Assembly (NCBI RefSeq): GCF_020171345.1
Contig: NZ_JAIUZM010000001.1
Location: 1,612,001 to 1,676,000 of the forward strand
DNA from: Microbulbifer agarilyticus
GTDB taxonomy: Bacteria > Pseudomonadota > Gammaproteobacteria > Pseudomonadales > Cellvibrionaceae
Reading direction: 5' to 3'
Length of the DNA stretch: 64,000 nt
Both the position numbers and the translations under genes were made by a program. Below the pieces are notes generated by a model. It did no database searches and was not told the origin of the DNA. It saw only the letters and a program-made list of their open reading frames with translations. Positions 19,746 through 29,281 of this stretch are shown here, in pieces (within the stretch, counting starts at the first letter, position 1; the number at the start of each line of letters is the position of its first letter).

Positions 19746-20975
19746 ATGACCGAACGCTGTGATCTGCTGATTACTAATGTCCATGCGGCCACGATGGATC
19801 CGTCTCTGCCCGGCGCCTATGGCGCGGTGGAAGACGCTGCGGTGGCGGTGACGGGCAACAAAATTGTCTGGATCGGCCCGCGCCGGGAACTGCCGGAAAC
19901 TGTGGCGGATCTGGTGATTGATGGCGAGGGGCAATGGCTGACCCCGGGGCTGATCGACTGCCACACCCATCTTGTATACGGTGGCCACCGTGCCAGCGAG
20001 TTTGCCAGGCGTTTGGGTGGCGAAAGCTACGAGGACGTCGCCCGCGCTGGCGGCGGCATCCTGTCCACCGTGCGCGCTACCCGCGCCGCCAGTGCCGAAG
20101 AGCTGTATCACGCCGCCGAGCCACGCCTGAAAGCCCTGATGAGCGAAGGGGTCACCACCGTCGAAATCAAATCCGGCTATGGCCTCGACCTCGACAATGA
20201 ATTGAAGCAGCTGCGCGTTGCGCGTCGCCTCGCCCAGCACTACCCGGTGAATATCCTCACCACTTGCCTCGCCGCCCATGCCCTGCCACCGGAATACGAT
20301 GGTCGCGCCGACGAATACATCGACCTGGTGTGCAACGAAATTTTGCCCGCGGTCGCGCGGGAACAATTGGCCGATGCGGTGGACATGTTTTGCGAAAACA
20401 TCGCCTTCTCGGTGGAGCAGTGCCAGCGCGTAATCAGCGCGGCACGCAAACTCGATTTGCCGGTCAAGGTACACGCGGAACAGCTTGCCTCCACCGGCGC
20501 CACCAAAATGGCGGCCCGTGCCGGCGCGCTGTCGGTGGAGCATATTGAATACATCACCGATGAAGATGTCGCGGCGATGGCGGAGAGCGGTACCGCTGCG
20601 GTATTGCTGCCCGGGGCCTTTTACACACTGAAGGAAACCCGCGTGCCACCGGTGGACAAGCTGCGCGCCGCCGGTGTGCCCATGGCGATTTCCACGGATC
20701 TGAATCCGGGTAGCTGCCCGATCGCTTCGCTGCGTCTGATGATGAATATGGGCTGCAACCTGTTCGGGCTGACCCCGGCAGAAGCACTCGCCGGCGTGAC
20801 GCGCTCCGCGGCGCGCGCACTGGGGATTTGTTGCTCGCGGGGTGTATTGCGCCCGGGGCTGCGCGCGGATATGGCGCTGTGGCCGATGGAAACGCCGGAT
20901 CAGCTTGCCTATGAGGTGGGTGCGCTGAAACCCGCGGAAATGTTTTTAGGGGGACAACATGTTACAGCTGGCTGA
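19746..20975 (+). CDS. hutI: Imidazolonepropionase
   Basis: This amidohydrolase of 409 residues opens the imidazolone ring to give N-formimino-glutamate. It shows the metal site DCHTHLVYGGHRASEF, the AESYEDVARAGGGI-type segment typical of HutI, the VKVHAEQLAS histidine strand, SVEHIEYI and the STDLNPGSCP loop with the catalytic aspartate. The start follows the palindromic element by about 110 bases. Its 3' end overlaps hutG by 17 bases. Confidence 0.97.
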   Translation: MTERCDLLITNVHAATMDPSLPGAYGAVEDAAVAVTGNKIVWIGPRRELPETVADLVIDGEGQWLTPGLIDCHTHLVYGGHRASEFARRLGGESYEDVARAGGGILSTVRATRAASAEELYHAAEPRLKALMSEGVTTVEIKSGYGLDLDNELKQLRVARRLAQHYPVNILTTCLAAHALPPEYDGRADEYIDLVCNEILPAVAREQLADAVDMFCENIAFSVEQCQRVISAARKLDLPVKVHAEQLASTGATKMAARAGALSVEHIEYITDEDVAAMAESGTAAVLLPGAFYTLKETRVPPVDKLRAAGVPMAISTDLNPGSCPIASLRLMMNMGCNLFGLTPAEALAGVTRSAARALGICCSRGVLRPGLRADMALWPMETPDQLAYEVGALKPAEMFLGGQHVTAG

Positions 20976-21912
20976 TATGCGCCTGTGGAGTGGCCGCGTT
21001 GATGGTGAAGACGGCAAGGCGGGCAAGCGCTGGCATCAGGACATAGTACCGCTGCATCTGGATAGCCCGCCGGGGTTCTCGATTCTGGGTTTTGCCAGTG
21101 ATGAAGGTGTGCGTCGTAACAAGGGGCGTATCGGTGCCGCCAAGGGCCCGCGTATCCTGCGTCTGGCACTGGCCAATCTGCCCAAGACCTTTGGTGCACC
21201 GCTGTACGATGCGGGCAATGTGCGGGTGGAAAAGGACGACCTGGAATCCGGGCAGGCAATGCTCGGCGCGCGGATTACCGAACTGATGAGTGCCGGACAC
21301 TTCCCCATGGTACTCGGCGGTGGCCACGAGATCGCCTACGGCAGCTATCAGGGCATCGCGCGCTGGATGCGCGAGCAGCACCGGGACAAAACCCTGGGCA
21401 TTATCAATTTCGACGCCCACCTGGATATCCGACTGCCTGCGCCGCAGGGGTCATCCGGTACCCCGTTTTACCAGATCGCGGAACAGTGCGACCTGAACGG
21501 CCGCCCGTTCAATTATCTCTGTGTGGGTGCCGCGGCAACCGCGAATACCCCGGCGCTGTATCAGCGCGCGGAAGAGTTGGGTGCGCAGGTCATCTCCGAT
21601 CGGGAGATCGTGCCCTGGCGTATCGAACTGGTGCAGCGCCAGATTGCCGACTTTATCGACCGCGTGGATTTCGTATACCTGACCATCGATCTGGACTTTC
21701 TGCCCGCGGCGGTCATGCCCGCAGTGAGTGCGCCCGCCGGCCGCGGTGTGGCCTTCGAGCTGTTCGAGCCACTGCTGGATACGGTGCTGGAATCGAAAAA
21801 GGTCTGTCTGGCGGATATTGCCGAATTTAACCCTTACTTCGATATCGAAGATCACGCAGCGCGCACCGCCGCACGGGTAGTGTTTCAGATTGCCAACGGC
21901 ATAAAGGGCTGA
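20959..21912 (+). CDS. hutG: Formimidoylglutamase (arginase family)
   Basis: The 317-residue protein hydrolyses N-formimino-L-glutamate to glutamate and formamide. Arginase-fold manganese motifs are visible: LGGGHEIAYG, NFDAHLDIRLP and LTIDLDFLPAAVMPAVSAP. This route avoids HutF and the deformylase. A strong AGGGGGA lies before the ATG, inside the end of hutI, so the pair is translationally coupled. The gene converges closely with the Nudix gene, and I see no hairpin terminator between them. Confidence 0.95.
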   Translation: MLQLADMRLWSGRVDGEDGKAGKRWHQDIVPLHLDSPPGFSILGFASDEGVRRNKGRIGAAKGPRILRLALANLPKTFGAPLYDAGNVRVEKDDLESGQAMLGARITELMSAGHFPMVLGGGHEIAYGSYQGIARWMREQHRDKTLGIINFDAHLDIRLPAPQGSSGTPFYQIAEQCDLNGRPFNYLCVGAAATANTPALYQRAEELGAQVISDREIVPWRIELVQRQIADFIDRVDFVYLTIDLDFLPAAVMPAVSAPAGRGVAFELFEPLLDTVLESKKVCLADIAEFNPYFDIEDHAARTAARVVFQIANGIKG

Positions 21913-21935
21913 TGCGGATACCGCCCGCGGTAGCA

Positions 21936-22532
21936 TCAGGGTGACGGTGACTGCCGTTCCGGTGGTGAGGGCGGCGCCGGCTCTTCCACCGGCAATTGCC
22001 GTGGTGGCCTCCGCGCATCCAGATAGCGCTTGATATAGGGCTTGTGGGTGTAAATCACATCTTCCGGCAGGCGGTGCAGGTCAAAGAAGCGGTAGCCATA
22101 GATTTCACCGTCGCGGATTGCCACCTGCTTGTCCTTCAAGCGCCCGCGAATGGCGATATTGATAATCCCCGAGCGCGGCACCTTGTCGACCTCGAGTACC
22201 TCGAAATCGTCGATCTTGATGTCCAGCTCTTCGCGCAGCTCACGGCGCGCCGATTCTTCAAACGATTCATTGCGCTCTACCCAGCCGCCGGGCAGGGACC
22301 ACTTGTCCTGATAGGTGTGGCGCACCAGCAGCAGCTGATTGTTGCGCTCGACGAAATACACCATCCCCACCACAAACTTATCTGTCAGGGCGTAGGAGAT
22401 ATTCCAGCGGATCTTGGGGGGGAGTTTGCGGTACAGCTCATACTTCAGTCCCGGAAAAGCCACAAACGCCCCCGCCGCCAGTACGCCGAGCAGCAGCAGT
22501 AAGAGGAAGCTTTTTAAGACAAAAGATCGCAT
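21936..22532 (-). CDS. Membrane-anchored Nudix hydrolase
   Basis: The 198-residue protein starts with a membrane helix (about 7-27). A Nudix domain follows, with the box G83-x5-E89-x7-R97-E98-L99-x-E101-E102-x-D104, in which the usual glycine of the last position is Asp. The C-terminal 20 residues are Pro/Glu-rich. It should hydrolyse a nucleoside diphosphate linked to another moiety; the substrate is not evident. The anchor is uncommon for Nudix enzymes and would hold the enzyme at the inner membrane. Confidence 0.85.
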   Translation of the reverse strand: MRSFVLKSFLLLLLLGVLAAGAFVAFPGLKYELYRKLPPKIRWNISYALTDKFVVGMVYFVERNNQLLLVRHTYQDKWSLPGGWVERNESFEESARRELREELDIKIDDFEVLEVDKVPRSGIINIAIRGRLKDKQVAIRDGEIYGYRFFDLHRLPEDVIYTHKPYIKRYLDARRPPRQLPVEEPAPPSPPERQSPSP

Positions 22533-22810
22533 GGGTCCGGTACGGCTTATCTCGCGGTCATTAATGGCTCAAAACCAAGCGCCAGAGCCCGTTGCGTTGC
22601 GGTGGCCCTGAAGCTGAGTGCACAGTGGGTAAAGTGTATCCGACAGTGGCGGCATGTTTCGAGCGCTAGTTTGTATGCACATTTAAGGTGCAGGCGCTGA
22701 GGCGGGAAGTTATTCCGGCTAAACTGCACTTTATCCCGGGTACATGGTCAGACAAAAAAACCGTCCGTGAGTTTCCATCACTCACTCGTCTGCACAATAA
22801 GGAAGACAAG

Positions 22811-24025
22811 ATGTCGCTCACACTGTTTACTTCGCGCTCGCTGAAGAGCCTACTTGCCGGTACCGGCGTTATTCTGGGCGGCTTGGCGCACGCTGAATCT
22901 GACGTGAAAATCAGTGCCGGCCAGCTGGAAGCTGCGGTGGTCGCAGCGATTCAACCCGTGGTGGAAAAATACCAGGTACCAGGCATGGCACTGGCCCTCA
23001 CCATCGATGGCGAGCCGTACTTTTTCAATCTGGGTGAAACCGCGCTGGAAGACGGTGCGCCGGTAACCGAGCACACCCTGTTCGAGGTGGGCTCGGTCAG
23101 CAAGACGTTCACTGCCACCCTGGCGGCGTACGCGGAAGTCAAAGGCGCGCTGGATTTTGCCAAACCCGTGAGTACCTACCTGCCGCCGTTGCGCGGCAGC
23201 GCCATGGACCGGGTGTCGGTACTCAATCTCGCGACCCACACGGCGGGGCACTTTCCGCTGCAGGTTCCGTCCGAGGTGCAGGATGAAGACCAGTTGCTCA
23301 GCTATTTTCGCGTCTGGCAACCGCAGTACAGTCCCGGCAGCAAGCGTACTTATTCCAACCCAAGCAGCGGCCTGCTGGGCCTGGTTGCGGCACGCAGCCT
23401 GAACCAGCCGTTTGCCGAGGCAATGGATCAGCATATTTTTCGTGGCCTGGGTTTGTCCGAGACCTACGTGCAGGTCCCTGCAGAAAAGATGCTGGACTAC
23501 GCCGAGGGGCACAACCGGCGGAATGAGCCGGTGCGGGTAAATATGGGGCTGCTCGGTGAAGAGGCCTATGGCGTGCGCGCCAGTGCCGCCGATTTGACCC
23601 GCTATATTGCCGCGCAGATGCAACTGGTGAAGGTCGACGAAGATCTGCAGCAGGCACTGGAAAAAACGCGCAGCGGGTATTTCAGTACCCAGTATTACGT
23701 GCAGGATATGGTTTGGGAGCAGTACGCTCTGCCGGTGGAGCGAAGCCGCCTGCTCGCGGGCAACAACTGGAAGAATATCAGCGGCGACCGTCCCGTGGAT
23801 GCAATCCAGCCGCCTATGGCGCCGCAGCAAAATGTGCTGATTAACAAGACGGGTTCCACCGGGGGTTTTTCCACCTATGTGGCATTTATTCCCCAGCAGC
23901 GGTTTGGATTTGTGATGCTGGCGAATAAATACTTTCCCAACCAGGCGCGCGTCGAAATGTTATATGCCTTGTTGCAGTCGCTGCTTCCCGAGGTAGTGGC
24001 CGCACCCACTGATGCCACAGAATAA
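22811..24025 (+). CDS. ampC: Class C (AmpC-like) serine beta-lactamase family protein
   Basis: The 404-residue precursor has a signal peptide ending near AHA-ES (about 28). It carries the three class C motifs: S95-V-S-K98 with the nucleophilic serine, Y181-S-N183, and K346-T-G. The NKTGSTGGFSTYVAF context and overall length agree with true AmpC enzymes and not distant esterases. ATG 22811 is preceded by GGAAG. No LysR-type ampR gene is adjacent, so inducibility is not indicated. A carboxypeptidase or esterase role cannot be fully excluded without assay. Confidence 0.88.
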   Translation: MSLTLFTSRSLKSLLAGTGVILGGLAHAESDVKISAGQLEAAVVAAIQPVVEKYQVPGMALALTIDGEPYFFNLGETALEDGAPVTEHTLFEVGSVSKTFTATLAAYAEVKGALDFAKPVSTYLPPLRGSAMDRVSVLNLATHTAGHFPLQVPSEVQDEDQLLSYFRVWQPQYSPGSKRTYSNPSSGLLGLVAARSLNQPFAEAMDQHIFRGLGLSETYVQVPAEKMLDYAEGHNRRNEPVRVNMGLLGEEAYGVRASAADLTRYIAAQMQLVKVDEDLQQALEKTRSGYFSTQYYVQDMVWEQYALPVERSRLLAGNNWKNISGDRPVDAIQPPMAPQQNVLINKTGSTGGFSTYVAFIPQQRFGFVMLANKYFPNQARVEMLYALLQSLLPEVVAAPTDATE

Positions 24026-24071
24026 TCGGTAGCACTTTTTCGTGCGGCCGAATCTGCCAAGGATCGAGCGG

Positions 24072-24845
24072 ATGAGTCTTACAACAGAACAGCAAGCACC
24101 AGCGAAGTCGTCGACCAGCACGCTGCTGCGCAGCGGATTTATTCTCGCCCCAACCTATGAACACCACGACACCGCGGGTTTTTATCGGGCCCGCTGTCGT
24201 TTCGACATCGACCATTACCACCCCTCGCTCTTTGCCGCCGCCGGCATTCTGTTGCCCGCTCAGATTGCGCGGGCGGTGCCTGGGCGTCAGGCAGAATTCC
24301 TTGCGGGTCGTTATCTCGCCCACAGCATACTTGGTGAACTCCACTCGCCGGATCGGGAAGTCCCGCATATTGGTATTGGTCAACAGCGCAATCCGGTGTG
24401 GCCGAGCGGGGTGGTGGGTAGCATCACTCACTGCGGCAGCGAGGTGGCCTGTGTGCTTGCCAGCGCGGCGCGCCTGCACTATCTGGGCATCGATCACGAA
24501 AACTGGATGACCCCGGCTGTGTATAAGGAGGTTGTGCCTTCCGTTTTGAATGCAGACGAGTTGGCGCTAGTTGCCGACCTGCGCTTGTCCCCCGAGCAGG
24601 CAGCGACCCTGATCTTTTCGGCCAAGGAAAGTCTGTTTAAGGCACTGTATCCGACTGTGCAGTGTTACTTTGGCTTCGAATGCGCACGACTGACCTCAAT
24701 CAATACGGAAAAGCGTATTCTGGTTCTGCAATTGCGCGAAGATTTTGCACGGCAGTACCAATTGCAGTGGAATTATTTGGTTTCCTTCCGTGTGTCGCCA
24801 GTCGGAGTTGAAACCCTGGTACAGGGGCGTGTCGCTAGCCCCTAA
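24072..24845 (+). CDS. 4'-phosphopantetheinyl transferase (EntD-like)
   Basis: The 257-residue enzyme transfers the phosphopantetheine arm from CoA to carrier proteins. Family motifs are present in order: GSITHC (116-121), LGIDHE with metal-binding Asp and Glu (138-143) and FSAKESLFKA (182-191). The N-terminal layout with RQAEFLAGR fits the EntD/PcpS type that activates secondary-metabolism carrier proteins. No NRPS or PKS gene lies in the window, so its client is elsewhere, or it serves fatty-acid ACP. Confidence 0.9.
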   Translation: MSLTTEQQAPAKSSTSTLLRSGFILAPTYEHHDTAGFYRARCRFDIDHYHPSLFAAAGILLPAQIARAVPGRQAEFLAGRYLAHSILGELHSPDREVPHIGIGQQRNPVWPSGVVGSITHCGSEVACVLASAARLHYLGIDHENWMTPAVYKEVVPSVLNADELALVADLRLSPEQAATLIFSAKESLFKALYPTVQCYFGFECARLTSINTEKRILVLQLREDFARQYQLQWNYLVSFRVSPVGVETLVQGRVASP

Positions 24846-24991
24846 TCACGCGTTTCTCGCAAAGCGCAGCAAAATGACCTGCTGGCGCAGAGAATACGTA
24901 GAAAAGGTTACAAGAGAGGTTCTTGCGCGAATTTTGTCTCCTTGGTCAGCATTTTGTCGAGCGTAACGCCAAGTATCACTTACCTTGTACG

Positions 24992-25025
24992 ATTGACCAA
25001 TAATTGACCGTTGTATAGGGTTGGT
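24992..25025 (+). promoter_or_regulatory. Possible promoter/operator of the TetR-type gene
   Basis: Two direct attgacc repeats (24992-24998 and 25003-25009) are spaced 11 bp apart upstream of the regulator gene, followed by tgtatagg. The first TTGACC and TATAGG are 15 bp apart, slightly short for sigma-70. This is a weak call from spacing only. Confidence 0.3.
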
Positions 25026-25073
25026 GTTTCGTACATTTGGCGCACTGAATTTTTTCTCTTTTGAGGTTACGAC

Positions 25074-25763
25074 ATGGTTTCCAGCAGCGGAGCGGGCGAA
25101 ATTGCGTCTACAGCACCCAGTGCTAAGCCTTCCTCTGTGAACAAGAAGGCGGAGAAGCGCGAAGTCGCGATGGCGAAAATCCTGAATGCCACCCTGGACC
25201 TCATTGCGCGCAAAGGTCTTGCGGCCCTGTCTCACCGGTCGATTGCGAGTGAGGCGGGCGTGCAGCTGGCGATGACCACTTATTACTTCGGTACCATCGA
25301 CAATATTTTGGTCGAGGCTTTCCGCGAATATAGAAAGTCCATGGAACCGGTGAACATGGGGCTCATTACGGCCTATTCGGAGTTATTGGCGCGGTGCGTA
25401 AACGAGCAGGGCGAGCTGACGGAGCGCGACGCTTACATTGAAGGGCTCGCCGGTATTTTTGCCGAGCTGATCGATACCGGGCCTACTATCCGTTTGCGTC
25501 AGTTACAGATCGAGTGCCAGTTCTTGTACGAGCAGCATCCGTCACCTGCACTGGAGAAAGAGACCCAGTCCTATAACAATGAGCTAGCAGGCCATGCCCG
25601 TGATTTTATTGCGCCGCTGGCAACCCGCTCTCCCGACCTGGATGCGCAGATGTTTCTGTGGATGATCCAGAGTCTGGAGTTCTCGCAAGTAACTAGCGCG
25701 GGTATCAAGGGGCAGTCCAGCCGCGAAGTACTGGTGCGGTTGTTGCGCGGCTTTTTAGTTTAA
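25074..25763 (+). CDS. TetR-family transcriptional regulator
   Basis: The 229-residue protein has a TetR helix-turn-helix (about 45-85) with GLAALSHRSIASEAGVQLAM followed by TTYYFGTIDNILVEAF, the standard Y-Y-F-x-x-x-x-x-L pattern. The C-terminal ligand domain is not similar to any family I recognise. A basic N-terminal tail of about 30 residues precedes the DNA-binding domain. It lies between a phosphopantetheinyl transferase and rluA, and neither is an obvious target. Nine-base repeats (taactagtc) run over its stop codon. Confidence 0.85.
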   Translation: MVSSSGAGEIASTAPSAKPSSVNKKAEKREVAMAKILNATLDLIARKGLAALSHRSIASEAGVQLAMTTYYFGTIDNILVEAFREYRKSMEPVNMGLITAYSELLARCVNEQGELTERDAYIEGLAGIFAELIDTGPTIRLRQLQIECQFLYEQHPSPALEKETQSYNNELAGHARDFIAPLATRSPDLDAQMFLWMIQSLEFSQVTSAGIKGQSSREVLVRLLRGFLV

Positions 25764-25843
25764 CTAGTCTAACTAGTCTAACTCGCTGTTTCTGAATACC
25801 TAGTCCGGCCGCCAAATGCGCGGCCGGGAAAAATTGCGTAAGC

Positions 25844-26563
25844 TTGCGGCCCATTCCCGATAGATCGCCGACTGATAGCCGAGCCCGAGTTTTGCGCCCC
25901 TACAATCCCCCCTCTGATCCCCTTCTGGATGTCGTATACAGCGATGCCCACCTGCTGGTGCTGGACAAACCGAGCGGCCTGCTCACTGTGCCCGGCCGCG
26001 ATCCCGCCCACAAAGACAGCCTGGCGCTGCGCGCTCAGCAAGAATATCCACAGGCGTTGATTGTGCATCGCCTGGACATGGACACCTCCGGTCTGGTGGT
26101 GATGGCACTGGGCGCAGAGGTGCACCGACAGTTGAGCGTCCTGTTTCAGAATCGAAAGGTGGAAAAAAGCTATCTGGCGCGGGTCTGGGGTGAGCCCGAG
26201 CAGCATGAGGGCGAGGTCGACCTGCCACTGATTTGCGACTGGCCCAATCGACCGCGGCAGAAAGTCTGTTTCGAATCCGGCAAGCCATCCCTGACCCGCT
26301 GGCAAAAACTCGACAGCGACGGGCACACCAGTTTGTTACAGCTAACCCCGGTAACCGGCCGCTCACATCAATTGCGGGTGCATATGCAGGCCCTGGGGCA
26401 CCCGATACTCGGCGATCCGTTTTACGCTCATCCGGAGGCGCGCGCTGCCGCGTCGAGGCTTCTGTTACACGCGCAGGAGCTGGGCTTTGCGCACCCGGTG
26501 CTGGAGAAAGAGGTGCACTTTTTGTGTAACCCTGGAGAAGACTTCCTCGAACTCAGTTCCTAG
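25844..26563 (+). CDS. rluA: Dual-specificity 23S rRNA/tRNA pseudouridine synthase RluA
   Basis: The protein aligns along its length with RluA, which makes pseudouridine at 23S rRNA 746 and tRNA 32. Visible signatures are DKPSGLLTVPGR, the catalytic HRLDMDTSG with Asp78, VDLPLICDWPNRPRQKVC and TGRSHQLRVHMQALGHPILGD. The start is uncertain: TTG 25844 gives 239 residues and TTG 25892 gives 223, and the RluA homology begins near the second (RPYNPP). No ATG is available in frame. A bidirectional terminator follows. Confidence 0.9.
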   Translation: MRPIPDRSPTDSRARVLRPYNPPSDPLLDVVYSDAHLLVLDKPSGLLTVPGRDPAHKDSLALRAQQEYPQALIVHRLDMDTSGLVVMALGAEVHRQLSVLFQNRKVEKSYLARVWGEPEQHEGEVDLPLICDWPNRPRQKVCFESGKPSLTRWQKLDSDGHTSLLQLTPVTGRSHQLRVHMQALGHPILGDPFYAHPEARAAASRLLLHAQELGFAHPVLEKEVHFLCNPGEDFLELSS

Positions 26564-26581
26564 GGCGCAGGCACCCAAACG

Positions 26582-26612
26582 AAAAAGGGCGATCCAGTGG
26601 GTCGCCCTTTTT
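26582..26612. terminator. Bidirectional terminator between rluA and tex
   Basis: An 11-bp stem (aaaaagggcga / tcgccctttt plus T) with a 9-base loop has an A-run on one side and a T-run on the other, so it can terminate both the plus-strand rluA and the minus-strand tex transcript. Confidence 0.9.
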
Positions 26613-26652
26613 GATTGCTCGGGATTATTATCCGGACTTATTACCTGGGTAA

Positions 26653-29001
26653 TTACTTCTTACCCTTCATCGCCGCCGCCAGCAGGTCGCCCATACTGCC
26701 GCGGCCACCGTTGCCGCCGCCCTGTTGCTGGCGGCTGCGGTTGTTGTGCCGCTGAGCTTGTCTGCTCTCGCGGTGATCACCACGCTTCACGCCGCCGCTG
26801 CCCTGTTCGCCGGGCTCGTCAGACATGCGCATGGATAGGCCGATACGTTTGCGCGCTACGTCCACTTCCATCACCTTCACCTTGACGATGTCGTTCGCCT
26901 TGACCACTTCGTGTGGGTCTTTCACGAACTTCTCTGAAAGCGCAGAGATATGCACCAGACCGTCCTGGTGGACACCGATATCCACGAAGGCACCGAAGTT
27001 GGTGACGTTGGTGACCGTGCCTTCCAGTACCATGCCCGGGCGCAGGTCTTTGATTTCCTCGACACCGTCCTCGAACTTGGCGGTGCGGAATTCCGGGCGC
27101 GGGTCGCGGCCGGGTTTTTCCAGTTCACTGATGATGTCTTTCACTGTCGGTACACCGAACTTCTCATCGGTGTAGTCCGCCGGGTTCAGGCGGCGCAGGA
27201 AGGCGGAGTCGCCGACCAGGCCGTTGATCTCGCGGCCGTTCTTCTCGGCGATGCGCTTGACCACAATGTAGGACTCCGGGTGTACCCCGGAGCGGTCCAG
27301 CGGGTTTTCGCCGTTGTTGATGCGCAGGAAGCCCGCCGCCTGTTCGAACGCCTTGGGTCCCAGGCGCGGGACTTCTTTCAGCTGGTCGCGGTTTTTGAAG
27401 GCACCATTCATATCGCGATAGGTGACGATGTTGGCGGCGATGGACGCACTCAGGCCGGACACACGGGTCAGCAGCGGCGCGGAAGCGGAGTTCAGCTCGG
27501 CACCCACGCCATTCACACAGTCTTCCACCACCGCATCCAGGGAGCGCGCCAGCTGGGATTGGGACACGTCGTGCTGGTACTGGCCCACACCGATGGACTT
27601 GGGCTCAATCTTCACCAGCTCCGCCAGCGGGTCCTGCAGGCGGCGGGCAATGGAAATTGCCCCACGGATGGTTACGTCCAGATCCGGGAATTCCTTAGCG
27701 GCAAATTCGGAGGCGGAGTACACGGACGCACCGGCCTCGTTCACCATCACCTTCTGCGCGGTCAGTTTGAACTGCTTGATGGTCTCGCCGACAAACTTGT
27801 CGGTCTCGCGACTGGCGGTGCCGTTGCCGATGGCAATCAGGCCCACGTCGTATTTTTTGCACAGTGCGGCGATCACCGCGGCGGACTCGGCCAGCTTGTT
27901 CTGCGGCGGGTTGGGGTAAATCGCAGTGTGGTCGAGTACCTTGCCGGTGGCGTCGACTACGGCCACTTTCACCCCGGTGCGCAGGCCCGGGTCCAGACCG
28001 ATAGTAGCCTTTTGACCGGCGGGTGCGGCCAGCAGCAGATCCTTGAGGTTGCGGGAGAAGACCTTGATGGCCTCTTCTTCGGCTTTTTCGCGCAACTGAC
28101 CCAGTAGATCGGTTTCCAGGCTGGTGAGCAGCTTGATGCGCCAGGTCCAGCGCACCACCTCACCCAGCCATTTGTCGGCGGGGCGGCCCTGGTCTTCGAT
28201 GTCCACATGGCGCGCAATCAGGGTTTCGCAGGGGTGGCCGGCGGTGGCGGGACGCTCTTCATCGCCCTCCAGTCCCAGATTGATGGCGAGGATGCCCTCG
28301 TTGCGGCCACGGAAAATCGCCAGCGCGCGGTGGCTCGGTACCTTGGACCACTCTTCGCCGTACTCGAAGTAGTCGCGGAACTTGGCGCCTTCCTCTTCCT
28401 TGCCGTCCAGCAGTTTGGATTTCACCTGACCGTCGCGGCTCAGGAAGTCACGCAGCTTGCCCAGCAGCTCGGCGTCTTCGGCGAAACGCTCCATCAGAAT
28501 GAACTTGGCACCGTCCAGCGCGGCTTTGATGTCTTTTACATGCAGAGCGGCGTCTTCGTTATCGGTGTTGAGGTACTTTTGCGCTTCTTCTTCGGGGTTA
28601 AGACTCGGGTTGCCGTACAGGTCGTCGGCCAGTGGTTCGAGGCCCGCTTCGATGGCGATCTGGCCCTTGGTGCGGCGCTTGGGCTTGTAAGGTAGGTAGA
28701 GGTCTTCAAGGCGGTTCTTGGTATCGGCCGCGTTGATCTGCTGGGCCAGCTCGGGCGTAAGTTTGCCCTGCTCGTCGATGCTTTTCAGGATGGCCGCGCG
28801 GCGCTCTTCCATCTCGCGCAGATAGCGCAGGCGCTCTTCCAGGGTGCGCAACTGGGTGTCATCCAGCTCCCCGGTCACCTCTTTCCGGTAGCGGGCAATA
28901 AAGGGCACGGTCGCGCCTTCATCCAGCAGTCCCACGGCGGCAGCCACCTGTTGTGGGCGCACGTTCAGTTCTTCGGCGATACGGGCGTTGATATCCAACA
29001 T
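26653..29001 (-). CDS. tex: Tex RNA-binding transcriptional accessory protein
   Basis: The 782-residue protein has the Tex architecture: an N-terminal helical region ([27 protein letters not shown]), a YqgF/RuvC-like domain ([32 protein letters not shown]), helix-hairpin-helix repeats ([22 protein letters not shown]) and a C-terminal S1 domain ([20 protein letters not shown]) followed by a basic, Gln/Gly-rich tail. The family acts in transcription and RNA metabolism. It is a single gene facing the efflux pair across a 280-base divergent region. Confidence 0.96.
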   Translation of the reverse strand: MLDINARIAEELNVRPQQVAAAVGLLDEGATVPFIARYRKEVTGELDDTQLRTLEERLRYLREMEERRAAILKSIDEQGKLTPELAQQINAADTKNRLEDLYLPYKPKRRTKGQIAIEAGLEPLADDLYGNPSLNPEEEAQKYLNTDNEDAALHVKDIKAALDGAKFILMERFAEDAELLGKLRDFLSRDGQVKSKLLDGKEEEGAKFRDYFEYGEEWSKVPSHRALAIFRGRNEGILAINLGLEGDEERPATAGHPCETLIARHVDIEDQGRPADKWLGEVVRWTWRIKLLTSLETDLLGQLREKAEEEAIKVFSRNLKDLLLAAPAGQKATIGLDPGLRTGVKVAVVDATGKVLDHTAIYPNPPQNKLAESAAVIAALCKKYDVGLIAIGNGTASRETDKFVGETIKQFKLTAQKVMVNEAGASVYSASEFAAKEFPDLDVTIRGAISIARRLQDPLAELVKIEPKSIGVGQYQHDVSQSQLARSLDAVVEDCVNGVGAELNSASAPLLTRVSGLSASIAANIVTYRDMNGAFKNRDQLKEVPRLGPKAFEQAAGFLRINNGENPLDRSGVHPESYIVVKRIAEKNGREINGLVGDSAFLRRLNPADYTDEKFGVPTVKDIISELEKPGRDPRPEFRTAKFEDGVEEIKDLRPGMVLEGTVTNVTNFGAFVDIGVHQDGLVHISALSEKFVKDPHEVVKANDIVKVKVMEVDVARKRIGLSMRMSDEPGEQGSGGVKRGDHRESRQAQRHNNRSRQQQGGGNGGRGSMGDLLAAAMKGKK

Positions 29002-29281
29002 CTTGTTATCTACTTCCTCAATGTCACATCAGGTGTTTTGCGGTGGGGAAATCGAGAGCTGACAGCTCGTGCCCGACCAAAAAAATCGGCGGCCATTATG
29101 GGCCATGCGGCGGCGGTCACCAAGGTGGAAAGTGGTTCGATTTCTCAGTGCGGAAGCCGCCTGCTGACGGTTTGCGATCAACTGGAATTTTGCTGCGGTG
29201 TTCTGAAGCTGGCGCTGGTTCCAATACGCTGCCAGCCCTGTAGAATGCGCAACTAGTTAAATTTTGATCAATGGGACAGCT

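Noticed and set aside
25757..25785. Nine-base tandem repeats (taactagtc) over the tetR-like stop codon
   Set aside because: Real but short; they look like slippage duplication with no regulatory sign.
26950..28107. 385-codon plus-strand frame opposite tex
   Set aside because: It lies entirely inside tex on the other strand with no independent signals.
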